A stretch of DNA of 64,000 bases from Cloacibacterium sp. TD35 (GCF_028864635.1 NZ_CP104850.1:2362001-2426000); one strand, 5' to 3'. Positions 26,159 through 35,668 are shown, counted from the stretch's first letter. A program made the numbers and translations. The notes: generated by a model from the sequence alone, not told the origin.

Positions 26159-27418
26159 ATGAATTTAAGTGTCAAAATTAAAGATTTAGTTCTTATTATG
26201 CTAATGATTTTTGGGTTACAAAGTTGTAGCACTCAAAAAAACAATGCAAATCCCACTCCAGAACCTGTAAAAACGGTAGAAATTGCCTTAGAAAAACCAA
26301 AAAATAAAGAAGAAAATTGTTTTAAAAACGCTGCAGACAGACCAGAACTCTATTTGCCTCTTCTGAAAAACAAAACTATAGCAGTAGTCGCTAATCAAAC
26401 GAGTTTATTAGCTGACAAAACACATTTGGTAGATTTTTTGGTTCAAAACAATATCAAAATCAAACATATTTTTGCTCCAGAACACGGGTTTCGTGGAACT
26501 GCAGATGCTGGTGAACATGTAAAAAACGGAATTGACACCAAAACAGGTTTACAGATTATTTCGCTTTATGGCGACAATAAAAAACCAAAACCTGAACAAT
26601 TACAAGGAGTAGACATTGTACTTTTTGACATTCAAGATGTGGGTGTAAGATTTTACACGTACATTTCTACACTCACTTACGTAATGGAAGCTGCCGCAGA
26701 AAATGGTAAAGAAATCATTGTTCTAGACCGCCCGAATCCTCATGATGGTTATACAGACGGACCTGTTTTAAAAGAAAAATGGACTAGTTTTGTAGGATTG
26801 CACAAAGTTCCTGTAGTATATGGATTAACAATTGGGGAATACGGAAAAATGGTAAATAGCGAAAAATGGATGAAAAATGCAGTACAAGTAAAATATACGC
26901 TCATTCCAATGCTGAATTATCATAAAAATAAAAGATATCCTATTTCTGAAAAACCTTCACCTAATTTACCCAATGATCAATCCATCAACCTCTATCCTAG
27001 TCTTTGTTTCTTCGAAGGAACACAAGTTTCTGTAGGAAGAGGAACAGATTTTCCATTTCAGGTGTATGGAAGTCCTTGGTTAAAAAATCAGGAATTTTCT
27101 TTTACTCCGAAACCTACTTCTGGTGCAAAAGACCCTTTCTTGAATGGTAAAATATGCTTTGGAAAAGATTTACGTCAATTTCCAGAAATTAAAGCAAAAT
27201 TAGATTTAAGCTTCGTCATTGATGCGTATCAAAATTTTGACAAAAAAGTTCAAGATTTCTTCTTGAAAAACCTTTGGTTTGATACACTAGCAGGGACAGA
27301 TGAATTGCGCAAGCAAATTATATCTGGAACTCCAGAAGCAGAAATTAGAAAATCTTGGCAAAAAGATTTAGAAAATTTCGAGAAAATCCGTCTCAAATAT
27401 GTTCTTTATGAAAACTAA
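26159..27418 (+). CDS. Exo-beta-N-acetylmuramidase NamZ-like lipoprotein (DUF1343)
   Basis: 419 residues. The signal sequence ends in a lipobox (IFGLQSC), giving a lipoprotein. The DUF1343 core includes VVANQTSL, HIFAPEHGFRG, LFDIQDVGVRFYTYISTL and VLDRPNPHDG, and further on NLYPSLCFFEGTQVSVGRG. NamZ enzymes remove N-acetylmuramic acid from the non-reducing ends of peptidoglycan fragments, acting in cell-wall recycling. The ATG at 26159 is used here; M14 at 26198 is an alternative. The next gene (TSUP) follows after 10 bases. Confidence 0.87.
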   Translation: MNLSVKIKDLVLIMLMIFGLQSCSTQKNNANPTPEPVKTVEIALEKPKNKEENCFKNAADRPELYLPLLKNKTIAVVANQTSLLADKTHLVDFLVQNNIKIKHIFAPEHGFRGTADAGEHVKNGIDTKTGLQIISLYGDNKKPKPEQLQGVDIVLFDIQDVGVRFYTYISTLTYVMEAAAENGKEIIVLDRPNPHDGYTDGPVLKEKWTSFVGLHKVPVVYGLTIGEYGKMVNSEKWMKNAVQVKYTLIPMLNYHKNKRYPISEKPSPNLPNDQSINLYPSLCFFEGTQVSVGRGTDFPFQVYGSPWLKNQEFSFTPKPTSGAKDPFLNGKICFGKDLRQFPEIKAKLDLSFVIDAYQNFDKKVQDFFLKNLWFDTLAGTDELRKQIISGTPEAEIRKSWQKDLENFEKIRLKYVLYEN

Positions 27419-27428
27419 TCAACTTTAA

Positions 27429-28214
27429 ATGGATTTTTTCTCTGATTACAGTCTTTATACGCTATTCTTTTTAGCAGCATTTGCCTTTATTGCAGGTTTT
27501 TTAGATGCAATAGTTGGCGGTGGTGGTTTGATACAATTGCCCGCTTTGTTGATTCAATTTCCTCAATTGGCATTGCCAACACTTTTTGGAACCAACAAAA
27601 TAGCCGCACTGTCTGGAACAAGTATTGCAGCGGTGCAATACGCCAAAAGAATACGCTTCAATTGGAAGGTTTTGCTTTCCATATCGATTTTTTCCTTTCT
27701 GTTTTCATTTTTGGGAGCCAGAACGGTGAGTTACTTAGATTCTGAAGCATTAAAACCTTTAATTTTAATTATTCTGATTGCGATTGCTATTTATACTTTC
27801 ATCAAAAAAGATTTAGGAAATGTTGCGACCAAAGATTTAAGTACAACCAAAAAAATGATTTTCGGAGCATTAATTGGAGCGGTAATTGGCTTCTACGATG
27901 GATTTTTTGGGCCTGGAACAGGGAGTTTCTTTGTCTTGGCGTTCGTGGTAATTTTAGGATTTGATTTTCTTTCGGCTTCTGCCTATGCTAAAGTGGTGAA
28001 CTGCATCACCAATATTTCAGCGCTTTTGGTTTTCATCAGCCACGGAAATTATTTGCTAGAACTGGCTATCTTAATGGCGGTTTTTAATATTGCAGGAAAC
28101 TTTCTAGGAACAAAAATTGCCTTTAAAAAAGGCAATGGATTTATCAGAATTGTATTTTTAATCATCGTAATGCTGATGATTTTACGATACAGCAAAGAAG
28201 TTTTTTGGCCGTAA
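27429..28214 (+). CDS. TSUP family (TauE/SafE) anion exporter
   Basis: 261 residues with about eight membrane helices. It shows the TauE/SafE hallmarks FIAGFLDAIVGGGGLIQLPAL near the N terminus and GFYDGFFGPGTGSFF in the second half, the internal repeat of the family. TSUP proteins move sulfite, sulfoacetate or other organosulfur anions across the inner membrane. The substrate here is unknown. It is probably co-transcribed with the NamZ gene. Confidence 0.87.
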   Translation: MDFFSDYSLYTLFFLAAFAFIAGFLDAIVGGGGLIQLPALLIQFPQLALPTLFGTNKIAALSGTSIAAVQYAKRIRFNWKVLLSISIFSFLFSFLGARTVSYLDSEALKPLILIILIAIAIYTFIKKDLGNVATKDLSTTKKMIFGALIGAVIGFYDGFFGPGTGSFFVLAFVVILGFDFLSASAYAKVVNCITNISALLVFISHGNYLLELAILMAVFNIAGNFLGTKIAFKKGNGFIRIVFLIIVMLMILRYSKEVFWP

Positions 28215-28215
28215 T

Positions 28216-28422
28216 TTAATCGAAATGTTGCGGGCCAGATTTATCGTTTTTGCTTCGGTTGTAAATAATCATCCCGATTGTAAGACCTACCATTCCGCCA
28301 AGTCCATTAAGGATAGCACTTTGTAGTTTATCTGGCTGTGTATTCCCGATGTAATTCATCAAAAATACAATTACGAAAGTAATTATCAAAGCTGCTAAAA
28401 ATTTTACACTTTTTATTTTCAT
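28216..28422 (-). CDS. Small two-helix membrane protein, unknown
   Basis: 68 residues. Two hydrophobic segments (FLAALIITFVIVFLMNYIG and ILNGLGGMVGLTIGMIIY) are joined by a short polar loop, with a charged tail ending in QHFD. No family was recognised. It is immediately downstream (one base) of the outer-membrane-like gene on the same strand, and its stop lies one base from the stop of the convergent TSUP gene. Confidence 0.6.
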   Translation of the reverse strand: MKIKSVKFLAALIITFVIVFLMNYIGNTQPDKLQSAILNGLGGMVGLTIGMIIYNRSKNDKSGPQHFD

Positions 28423-28423
28423 A

Positions 28424-28990
28424 TTATTTTATTTGATAAGAAATCATTACTCCTCCTTTATAAGGAATCCATTCTCCGCTTCCGTTAATAGAAGCTCCTT
28501 CTTCTTTGTCTGCTCTTATATCTGGGAAAGCATTATAATAAGATCTATATCTAGATTGTGCATTGCCACCACCTAAAAATATATCTAAATTTATTTTGTC
28601 ATTTACTTTTACTACATAACCTACTGTTCCGCCTAAAAGTATAGAATATCCTTCTTGATGAATACCTGTGTTGAGATGGTTATATTTTTGCATTCTATAA
28701 ATCGCTACTCCTGTATTAGCAGCCACATACCAATTTTTAAAACTTTCGGTAAAATAATAACGATATTCTAAAGTACCAATAGCAAAAAGCATTCTATTTC
28801 CAAAAACAGATTTCCAAGGAGAAACGAAAACATCTGCTTGAAAAGTAGTTTTATCCGTAAGTTTTGTCTCTATTCCTGCATTTAACATCAGAGCAGGCAA
28901 AGTGAAACCATTGACTTTTACATAAGTTTGAGCATTATAATGAACAAATAAACTCATGAAAACGAGGAAGAAAAACTTTTTAAACGCCAT
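28424..28990 (-). CDS. Predicted outer-membrane beta-barrel protein, unknown function
   Basis: 188 residues. It has a signal peptide (KFFFLVFMSLFVHYNAQT) and then alternating amphipathic strands (TTFQADVFVSPW, TLEYRYYFTESFKNWYVAANTG, YSILLGGTVGYVVKVNDKINLDIFLGGG) ending in a C-terminal SYQIK strand. The pattern is that of small Bacteroidota barrels of the DUF3575 type. It is four bases after the thioredoxin-like gene and one base before the small membrane-protein gene, so the three form one leftward unit. Confidence 0.7.
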   Translation of the reverse strand: MAFKKFFFLVFMSLFVHYNAQTYVKVNGFTLPALMLNAGIETKLTDKTTFQADVFVSPWKSVFGNRMLFAIGTLEYRYYFTESFKNWYVAANTGVAIYRMQKYNHLNTGIHQEGYSILLGGTVGYVVKVNDKINLDIFLGGGNAQSRYRSYYNAFPDIRADKEEGASINGSGEWIPYKGGVMISYQIK

Positions 28991-28994
28991 CCTT

Positions 28995-30167
28995 TTACTT
29001 TATCTTTTTTAATAATTCTTCAGTTGATGCGTATTCATCTCCTTTCGCTTTAGCAATTTCGATAGATTTTTTCGCCCAAAGTTTAGCATTTTTATTATCT
29101 CCCAATTTATAATAAATATTGGCTAATGTATCTGTATTCTGGCTATTTTCTTCTTTTTTAATGCCCTCTAAACACAATTGCGTCACTTGAGTCAACAAAG
29201 TTTTATCTGTAACGTAGAGGTAAAAATTCCAAGCGACATTATTGAGTTCATCGGTGGCAAAATCTTTAGGATTTTGATAATAATTCAAAGCTGATTTTGC
29301 GTAATCATCATATTTTTTTTGAGTAAAAAATAAATCCATATTGATTTTATTCAAAAGTTGCTCTGCTTCTTTTTCACCATAAATTTTTGTTCCTTCAGCT
29401 AAAAAAACTTGTTCATTAATACTTTGTGTATTGGCATCGAAAGATTTTTGTAAAACCTTGTTCAATTTGAGTTGCTTATCATATTCCTCCAAATAACTTT
29501 CTGGAATTTGCGTAGAAAGTTCTGCCTTTTTTGCCGTGAAGATTTTATACAAATCATCATCTATGGTTTTGGTGAAAAACAACAACATTCCTGCTTCTTC
29601 TTTAGAATATGTAGCGTCTGTTCTCGTTTGGAAATAACGGGTAGCCACTTTTTGAGCCAATGAAAAATCAGTTGCATAGGTATTTTTAATCAATCCCATC
29701 AAAAATTCCGGGTCTTTTTCTCCTGCTTCAAACTTCGCAATTTTATTTTCTAAAGTATTTTCAGGATTCACGGCTTCTTTGGCAATACTAATGAGTTCTT
29801 GCGGACTCATGTAACCTGCAGCTTTGTAAACTACTTTTCCGTCTCCATTTATGAATAGCAATGTAGGATAAGAATAAATGCTGTATTTTTTTGCAATTTC
29901 TATTCCTTCTCCTTTTTCCATGTCAATGTGAAGGTTCAGGAAATTGGCATTGAAATAATCGCCCACTTCTTTTTTAGGAAATACATTTTTGTCTAACAAT
30001 TTACACGGACCACACCATAAAGCAAAAGCATCTAAAAAAATGAGTTTATTTTCTTTTTTGGCTTGTTCTAGGGTTTGAGCAAAAGATTGCTTTCCGAATT
30101 TTATTCCATCTTGAGAAAAAAGTGCTGTAGAAATCACCAAGAAAAGGAACGGTATAATTTTTTTCAT
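28995..30167 (-). CDS. Secreted thioredoxin-fold protein with helical repeat C terminus
   Basis: 390 residues from ATG 30167 (a start two codons earlier is possible). After a signal peptide (IIPFLFLVISTALFS), residues ~20-130 form a thioredoxin domain with the active site WCGPCK and the cis-proline segment YSYPTL. The remaining ~250 residues are helical and TPR-like (ALNYYQNPKDFATDELNNVAWNFYLY, ANIYYKLGDNKNAKLWAKKS). It is likely a periplasmic thiol oxidoreductase of the DUF953/thioredoxin_7 kind. It is the first gene of a three-gene leftward unit. Confidence 0.82.
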   Translation of the reverse strand: MKKIIPFLFLVISTALFSQDGIKFGKQSFAQTLEQAKKENKLIFLDAFALWCGPCKLLDKNVFPKKEVGDYFNANFLNLHIDMEKGEGIEIAKKYSIYSYPTLLFINGDGKVVYKAAGYMSPQELISIAKEAVNPENTLENKIAKFEAGEKDPEFLMGLIKNTYATDFSLAQKVATRYFQTRTDATYSKEEAGMLLFFTKTIDDDLYKIFTAKKAELSTQIPESYLEEYDKQLKLNKVLQKSFDANTQSINEQVFLAEGTKIYGEKEAEQLLNKINMDLFFTQKKYDDYAKSALNYYQNPKDFATDELNNVAWNFYLYVTDKTLLTQVTQLCLEGIKKEENSQNTDTLANIYYKLGDNKNAKLWAKKSIEIAKAKGDEYASTEELLKKIK

Positions 30168-30378
30168 TATCATTTAAAAATTGAGCTACGAAGATAAAAT
30201 TTTTTAAGGGAACAAAAAATTAAAAACCAATAATTAAGATATAGCTTTTTACTATTAAAATCTTCATCTTCATTTATTTAATCTCTTTTATTTCATTTCC
30301 CATTAAAAATATATATTATCTAAGGATATTCATAAAATTTATTCTAATATTGTATGATAATAGTCTATTTACATTTTC

Positions 30379-32046
30379 ATGAAAAAGATTTTTTTTATTT
30401 GCTTTTTAATGAGTTTCTTTATTTCGGTTTTTTCTCAAAAACAATATAAAGAATTTTATAATCGCTTCGACAAAATCTTCCCAAACGAACCGGTTATGAT
30501 AAAAGCTAAAGAAGAATATTACAAGGCTTTCAAAAAAAATGGAAACAGTGATGATTTAGCTTTTTCAAAAATCATTGACATCATTTACTTAACGCCAAAA
30601 GACTCAATACAAAATCTAAAAGCGGCATATGATATCATAAATTATTCTTCCCCTCAGACCACAGCAAAAGCAGAAGGATATTATTGGGCTGCAATTTATC
30701 AGGAAAAAAACTCTTTGGATCTCAGCAGAGAATATTTAGAAAAAGCAATAAAAATAAATCTAAAAAACAAAAACTCTTATTTACTTCCTAAAAACTATCA
30801 TATTTTGGGAAGAAACTACTACAAAAAAGGTGAATATCAAATTGCCCTAGGATACTTCAGAAAAGCATTGAACTATTTCACAAAACAAAATGAAATTACA
30901 CAAATGAGTTCTATGTATAATAATTTTGGACTCACCTATGCTAAAATGAAAAATTATCCTCTAGCGATGAAAAACACTTTAATCGCAAAAAATCTGTTAG
31001 AAAAAAAACAACATCTTTTACATTATGAAAATGTGTTTTTAAATAGTATAAAAGTAAATTTAGGAACTTATAGTTATGAACTAAAAGATTACGACAATGC
31101 TTTACACTATTATGAAGAGGTATATCAGTACACTAAAGAATACCCCAATAACAAGCAAATTACAAGTAAAATATTAACAAATCTATATACGTTTTACCTT
31201 AAAAACCCTACAAAACTAAATGATTTTATTCTCTGGCTTCATAATTCCTTAGATGAAAACTACGAAAGCCCATTCAATATAGACATTTTAAGAATTCTTC
31301 AAAAAGATGCCATCAATAAAGGTAATATTAAAAACATTCAATTAATTTCTCAAAAACTGAATTATTATGAAGACAAACATAAATCTTTCATGCTAAGAGA
31401 ACAAAGTGAAACCACAAAGGAACTTAATAAATATCTTGTCAACTCTATAGAAAATGAAAAGTTAATTATCAAACAAAAAGAAAAAATTAATTATCTTATT
31501 TTTTATTTCATCCTGATTTTAACCCTTACTGGCAGTTACTATCTTTATAAAATTAATCAATTAAACAAAAAAAAGGCAAAAATTAAAAATGATTTATTGA
31601 TAAAAGAAAAAAATATTATTGAAGAAAGAATGAATAATCTGAGTCTAAATTTAGAAATTAAATCAAAAACCGAAAAAGAATTTCTTCTTAGACTAAAAAA
31701 AATAAAAAAAGATAAAAACTACGAAACCGAAGAAATCATAAAAGACCTTCATTTAAGCATTTCTAGTCTACTTAATATTGATAAAAAACAATATTTAGAG
31801 CTTGAAAAAAATAATAAAATCAATGATTCTTTTATTCAAAAAATAAAACTAGATTTTCCCCTTTTAACTCCTCAAGAAATTCAACTCTGTGGCTACGTTC
31901 ATCTTTCATTATCAAACAAAGAAATTGCCCTTCTAGAAAACATTACAGCCCCTAGTGTTAGGGTTTATAAAACAAGATTGAAAGCCAAACTTGGCCTTTC
32001 TAAAGAACAAGATTTAGAAACATTCTTAAAGACTAATTACTTGTAG
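30379..32046 (+). CDS. TPR sensor with LuxR-type DNA-binding domain
   Basis: 555 residues. A signal peptide (IFFICFLMSFFISVFS) is followed by tetratricopeptide units (~60-330, e.g. NYHILGRNYYKKGEYQIALGYFRKAL). A membrane helix lies near 372-388 (YLIFYFILILTLTGSYYLY), then a coiled coil. The C-terminal helix-turn-helix (LTPQEIQLCGYVHLSLSNKEIA... VRVYKTRLKAKLGL) is of LuxR/GerE type. The layout is a one-component transmembrane regulator common in flavobacteria, with periplasmic TPRs sensing and a cytoplasmic HTH. Target genes are unknown. The gene is monocistronic and the P-type ATPase gene lies 139 bases downstream. Confidence 0.82.
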   Translation: MKKIFFICFLMSFFISVFSQKQYKEFYNRFDKIFPNEPVMIKAKEEYYKAFKKNGNSDDLAFSKIIDIIYLTPKDSIQNLKAAYDIINYSSPQTTAKAEGYYWAAIYQEKNSLDLSREYLEKAIKINLKNKNSYLLPKNYHILGRNYYKKGEYQIALGYFRKALNYFTKQNEITQMSSMYNNFGLTYAKMKNYPLAMKNTLIAKNLLEKKQHLLHYENVFLNSIKVNLGTYSYELKDYDNALHYYEEVYQYTKEYPNNKQITSKILTNLYTFYLKNPTKLNDFILWLHNSLDENYESPFNIDILRILQKDAINKGNIKNIQLISQKLNYYEDKHKSFMLREQSETTKELNKYLVNSIENEKLIIKQKEKINYLIFYFILILTLTGSYYLYKINQLNKKKAKIKNDLLIKEKNIIEERMNNLSLNLEIKSKTEKEFLLRLKKIKKDKNYETEEIIKDLHLSISSLLNIDKKQYLELEKNNKINDSFIQKIKLDFPLLTPQEIQLCGYVHLSLSNKEIALLENITAPSVRVYKTRLKAKLGLSKEQDLETFLKTNYL

Positions 32047-32087
32047 AAAATTAAAAAATCTACTTGATAATTTTAAAAATTTCAAGT

Positions 32088-32117
32088 TTGAAATTTCAGA
32101 TAAATTACCTAACTTTA
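32088..32117 (+). promoter_or_regulatory. Promoter of the P-type ATPase gene
   Basis: TTG (32088-32090), 19 bases, TAACTTTA (32110-32117). The last base of the -7 element departs from TAnnTTTG, but spacing and position (69 bases before the ATG) fit. Confidence 0.45.
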
Positions 32118-32123
32118 GCATAC

Positions 32124-32149
32124 ACAAGTTTAAAAAAATTAAAACTTGT
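32124..32149. promoter_or_regulatory. Inverted repeat in the P-type ATPase leader
   Basis: ACAAGTTT (32124-32131) and AAACTTGT (32142-32149) pair perfectly with a 10-base A/T spacer, just after the likely transcription start. It may be an operator for a dimeric repressor or a leader hairpin. Confidence 0.4.
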
Positions 32150-32185
32150 AAGTTTCTTATTGCTAAATAACAAAACTCTAACACC

Positions 32186-34660
32186 ATGACACAAGGAATC
32201 ACTCAAAAAAAAGCAGCAGAACTTTTGAAACAATACGGCTTCAATGAGCTCCCTTTTGCAAAACCGAAAAACGTTTGGAAAATTGCCCTAGAAGTGATTC
32301 AAGAGCCCATGTTTATCTTGCTTATGTTTTGTGGTCTCGTCTATGTTTTATTGGGAGATTATACCGAAGGAATGATTCTGTTGTGTTGGGTTTTCGTTAT
32401 TATTTTCATCACTTTTTATCAACACAGAAAAACCGAAAAATCATTAGAAGCATTGAGACAATTGTCTTCTCCACGAGCTTTGGTGATTCGTGATGGGCAA
32501 GAAATTAGAATTCCTGGAAGAGAAGTCGTTCCCGAAGATGTAGTGATTTTAAATGAAGGAGATAGAGTTCCTGCAGATGCTGTTTTATTAGAAAGTCAAC
32601 ATCTCACAATAGACGAATCTTTATTAACTGGCGAATCTGTTCCTGTCATTAAAACCGAAGGAAAAGAGGCTCACGTTTTCAGCGGAACTCTAGTAGTACA
32701 AGGAAAAGGCAAAGCAAAAGTTACGCATACAGGTTCGGAAACACAGTTCGGGAAAATTGGTGTTTCTCTACAAAATATAGAACAAGAAAGTACCAGACTG
32801 CAAAAAGAGATGAAAAGACTCATTAGAAGTCTATTTCTTATGGGAATCGCCATCAGCATTGGGGTAATTCTGGCTTTTTACTTTACTAGAGGGAATTTCC
32901 TTAATTCTTTACTGAATGGTCTGGCTTCTGCTATGTCTATTTTACCTGAAGAATTCCCAGTAGTATTGACCATTTTTTTAGCATTAGGAGCTTGGAGATT
33001 ATCCAAAAATAATGTCTTAACACGTAAACCTTCTGCTATAGAAACGCTAGGTTCTGCTACCGTGCTATGTAGTGATAAAACGGGCACCATTACCCAAAAC
33101 AAAATGGAAGTTGCAGCACTTTATCAAGAAGAAAAACTCTATTTCAAGAAAGATTTTAAACATTCTTTAGAAAATATCAGTAATGTTTTAACGGTTTTAG
33201 TTCATGCGTCTCAGCGTCATTCTATAGACCCTATGGAGAAAGCGATTGGGAATGAAATCAGCAGATTACGTATAGCAAAAGAAGAATTTGATTTAGTGAA
33301 AGAATATCCACTGAGCAAAGAATTATTTGCCATGACTCGCGTGATGAAATCTAAAAATCATCCACAAAGTCATGCCTATTGTAAAGGGGCTCCAGAAGCC
33401 ATTTTCCAATTGTGCCATTTTTCTGAAGAAGAAAACGCTCGTTATACTCAATTGGTGCATCAATTGGCTGAAGATGGCTATAGAGTTCTTGCAGCAGCTC
33501 ATTGTGATATATCTTCTGCTGAACTACCTGAAAAACAAGAAGAATTTCCTTTTATTTTCAGCGGATTAGTTGCTTTTGAAGACCCAATTCGTGAAGAAGT
33601 TCCAGGAGCCATCAGCGAATGCAACAAAGCAGGAATTAAAGTCATTATGATTACGGGAGATTTTTCTGCCACTGCCAAAAGTATCGCCAATCAAATTGGT
33701 TTACAGCACAATGAACAAGTTTTAACGGGTGCAGAACTTCAAAATATGAGCGATGCAGAACTAAAAGAAAAAATAAAAACTACCCATCTTTTCGCAAGAA
33801 TTGTTCCCGAACAAAAACTCCAAATCATCAAAGCTTTAAAAGCCAATGGAGAAGTAGTAGCGATGACTGGAGACGGCGTAAATGATGCACCTGCGCTGAA
33901 AGCTGCCGACATCGGAATTTCAATGGGAATGAAAGGAACAGATGTAGCCAGAGAAGCGTCTTCCTTGGTTTTGTTAGATGATAATTTTGCGTCAATTGTT
34001 TACGCTATTCGTTCTGGAAGAAGAATTTTTGACAACCTTCAAAAAGCCATGTCTTATATTCTCGCTATTCACGTTCCGATTATTGGTTTGGTTTTATTGC
34101 CTGCATTTTATTCTTCCTTGCCTATTTTATTGATGCCAATGCATATTGTATTTATGGAACTGATTATCGACCCAGTTTGTTCTATTGCTTTTGAATCTGA
34201 ACAAGAAGAAAAAGGCATTATGAACAGACCACCCAGAAATCCTGACGAACTCTTTTTCGGTTGGCGAAAAATTGCTTTTAGCTTGGTGAAAGGATTTTTA
34301 CTTCTCGCAATGGTGGTAGTGGTTTATTTTCTTTCTCTAAAAGAAGGACATTCTGATAACGCAGTGAGAGCCATCGCATTTTCTTCACTCATTGTAGGAA
34401 ATGTATTTCTTATTCTCACTTCATTGTCTGACACCCGAAATTTTGTTTCTGTGATTTTAGAGAACAATAAAGCTTTGGTGATAATATTTACCATAGCGTT
34501 TACCTTATTATTTCTCACCATCGGAAACCCAATGTTACAAAAAGTTTTCAGTTTTGAATATCCGGGTCATCAACATTTTATTACGTCTATCATAGGAGCG
34601 GTAAGTCTTTTATTTATCTTAGAAATGATTAAGCTATTGAAGCTAAAACTTAAATCTTAA
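32186..34660 (+). CDS. Cation-transporting P-type ATPase
   Basis: 824 residues with all P-ATPase blocks: LTGESVP (A domain), PEEFPVVLT in M4, the phosphorylation site SDKTGTIT, KGAPEAIF (nucleotide binding), MITGDFSATA and MTGDGVNDAPAL. There are about ten membrane helices. The sequence type (ITQKKAAELLKQYGFNELP N terminus, PEEFP in M4) is that of P2A-like Ca2+/Mn2+ pumps; the ion cannot be fixed from sequence. It is preceded by its own promoter and an 8-base inverted repeat. No chaperone or metal-binding N-terminal domain is present, arguing against Cu+ or Zn2+. Confidence 0.9.
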   Translation: MTQGITQKKAAELLKQYGFNELPFAKPKNVWKIALEVIQEPMFILLMFCGLVYVLLGDYTEGMILLCWVFVIIFITFYQHRKTEKSLEALRQLSSPRALVIRDGQEIRIPGREVVPEDVVILNEGDRVPADAVLLESQHLTIDESLLTGESVPVIKTEGKEAHVFSGTLVVQGKGKAKVTHTGSETQFGKIGVSLQNIEQESTRLQKEMKRLIRSLFLMGIAISIGVILAFYFTRGNFLNSLLNGLASAMSILPEEFPVVLTIFLALGAWRLSKNNVLTRKPSAIETLGSATVLCSDKTGTITQNKMEVAALYQEEKLYFKKDFKHSLENISNVLTVLVHASQRHSIDPMEKAIGNEISRLRIAKEEFDLVKEYPLSKELFAMTRVMKSKNHPQSHAYCKGAPEAIFQLCHFSEEENARYTQLVHQLAEDGYRVLAAAHCDISSAELPEKQEEFPFIFSGLVAFEDPIREEVPGAISECNKAGIKVIMITGDFSATAKSIANQIGLQHNEQVLTGAELQNMSDAELKEKIKTTHLFARIVPEQKLQIIKALKANGEVVAMTGDGVNDAPALKAADIGISMGMKGTDVAREASSLVLLDDNFASIVYAIRSGRRIFDNLQKAMSYILAIHVPIIGLVLLPAFYSSLPILLMPMHIVFMELIIDPVCSIAFESEQEEKGIMNRPPRNPDELFFGWRKIAFSLVKGFLLLAMVVVVYFLSLKEGHSDNAVRAIAFSSLIVGNVFLILTSLSDTRNFVSVILENNKALVIIFTIAFTLLFLTIGNPMLQKVFSFEYPGHQHFITSIIGAVSLLFILEMIKLLKLKLKS

Positions 34661-34702
34661 ATTAAAAATCATCCTTTATTACAATCAAATTTTTAAAAAA
34701 TA

Positions 34703-34732
34703 TTGATTTGTTTCAAAGTTTTTGTACATTTG
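34703..34732 (+). promoter_or_regulatory. Promoter of the DoxX-GPx / ohrR operon
   Basis: TTG (34703-34705), 19 bases, TACATTTG (34725-34732): a full match to the Bacteroidota consensus. The start codon at 34766 is 34 bases downstream, so in-frame codons upstream of it lie within the promoter. Confidence 0.65.
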
Positions 34733-34733
34733 C

Positions 34734-34760
34734 ATCGTGAACGATTTAATTTTAAACGAT
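34734..34760 (+). promoter_or_regulatory. Candidate OhrR/MarR operator
   Basis: ATCGT (34734-34738) and ACGAT (34741-34745) form an inverted repeat around GA, and a further ACGAT lies at 34756-34760. The element directly follows the -7 box, where a repressor would block transcription. The MarR-type regulator encoded in the same operon is the obvious candidate to bind it. Confidence 0.4.
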
Positions 34761-34765
34761 ACTTT

Positions 34766-35668
34766 ATGAAGACTAACCTTATACAGACCATTTTCAGAGT
34801 CATCCTAGGTTCTTTTATGCTACTGGCAGGAATAGGTCACCTCACTTTTCAGCGTACAGAATTTCTAGCACAAGTTCCTAGATGGTTGCCTAGTCATCCT
34901 CACTTTATGGATTTTATTGTTTTATTATCTGGTGTAGCAGAAATTTCACTAGGTTTAGCGATGATTTTTTGGACTCGCAAAAAGGCTAAAGTGGGAATAG
35001 CATTGGCTATTTTCTATGTGCTTATTTTCCCGGGAAATATTTCACAATATACCAATGGAATATCTGCTTTTGGCTTAGATACTGACGAAAAAAGATTTAT
35101 TAGATTATTCTTCCAACCTGTGCTTATTCTTTGGGCATTATGGTCAACTGGAGCGCTTCAACTGCTTTTGAAAAAGAAAAAATCTAAGACTTCTGTTTCA
35201 TTTTTTGATTTAAAAGCACAATTATTGAATGGTGATACCATTTCTATGAATCAGTTCCGAAATATGACCATCATCGTGGTCAATACTGCAAGCAAATGCG
35301 GACTTACCCCACAATATGAAGGTTTAGAAAAACTTTATCAACGATACAAAAATGAGGGATTGGTGATTTTAGGATTTCCTTGCAATCAATTTGCAAAGCA
35401 AGAATCTGGAAGTGCCAATGAAATTCAAGAGTTTTGTCAAATAAACTATGGCGTAAGTTTCCCAATGTTTGACAAAATAGAAGTTAATGGCAAAAACGCT
35501 CACCCTATTTTCAAATATTTAAAAGCTGAACTAGGAGGATTTCTAGTGGATGATGTTAAATGGAATTTCACCAAATTTGTCATCGACAAAAACGGAAAAC
35601 CTGTTCGTAGATTTTCGCCGACTACTCCACCAGAGAAAATGGAAAACTACATCAAAAGTATCTTATGA
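34766..35668 (+). CDS. DoxX-like membrane domain fused to glutathione peroxidase
   Basis: 300 residues from ATG 34766. Residues 1-~140 form a four-helix DoxX-like membrane domain (IFRVILGSFMLLAGIGHL, AKVGIALAIFYVLIFPGNI, LFFQPVLILWALW). Residues ~150-300 are a complete glutathione-peroxidase domain: VVNTASKCGLTPQYEGLE with a cysteine in place of selenocysteine, LGFPCNQFAKQESG and WNFTKFVIDKNG. The second domain reduces organic hydroperoxides, usually with thioredoxin. The fusion puts it at the inner membrane. The stop overlaps the start of the OhrR-type gene (ATGA). Clear TTG-N19-TACATTTG promoter. Confidence 0.88.
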   Translation: MKTNLIQTIFRVILGSFMLLAGIGHLTFQRTEFLAQVPRWLPSHPHFMDFIVLLSGVAEISLGLAMIFWTRKKAKVGIALAIFYVLIFPGNISQYTNGISAFGLDTDEKRFIRLFFQPVLILWALWSTGALQLLLKKKKSKTSVSFFDLKAQLLNGDTISMNQFRNMTIIVVNTASKCGLTPQYEGLEKLYQRYKNEGLVILGFPCNQFAKQESGSANEIQEFCQINYGVSFPMFDKIEVNGKNAHPIFKYLKAELGGFLVDDVKWNFTKFVIDKNGKPVRRFSPTTPPEKMENYIKSIL

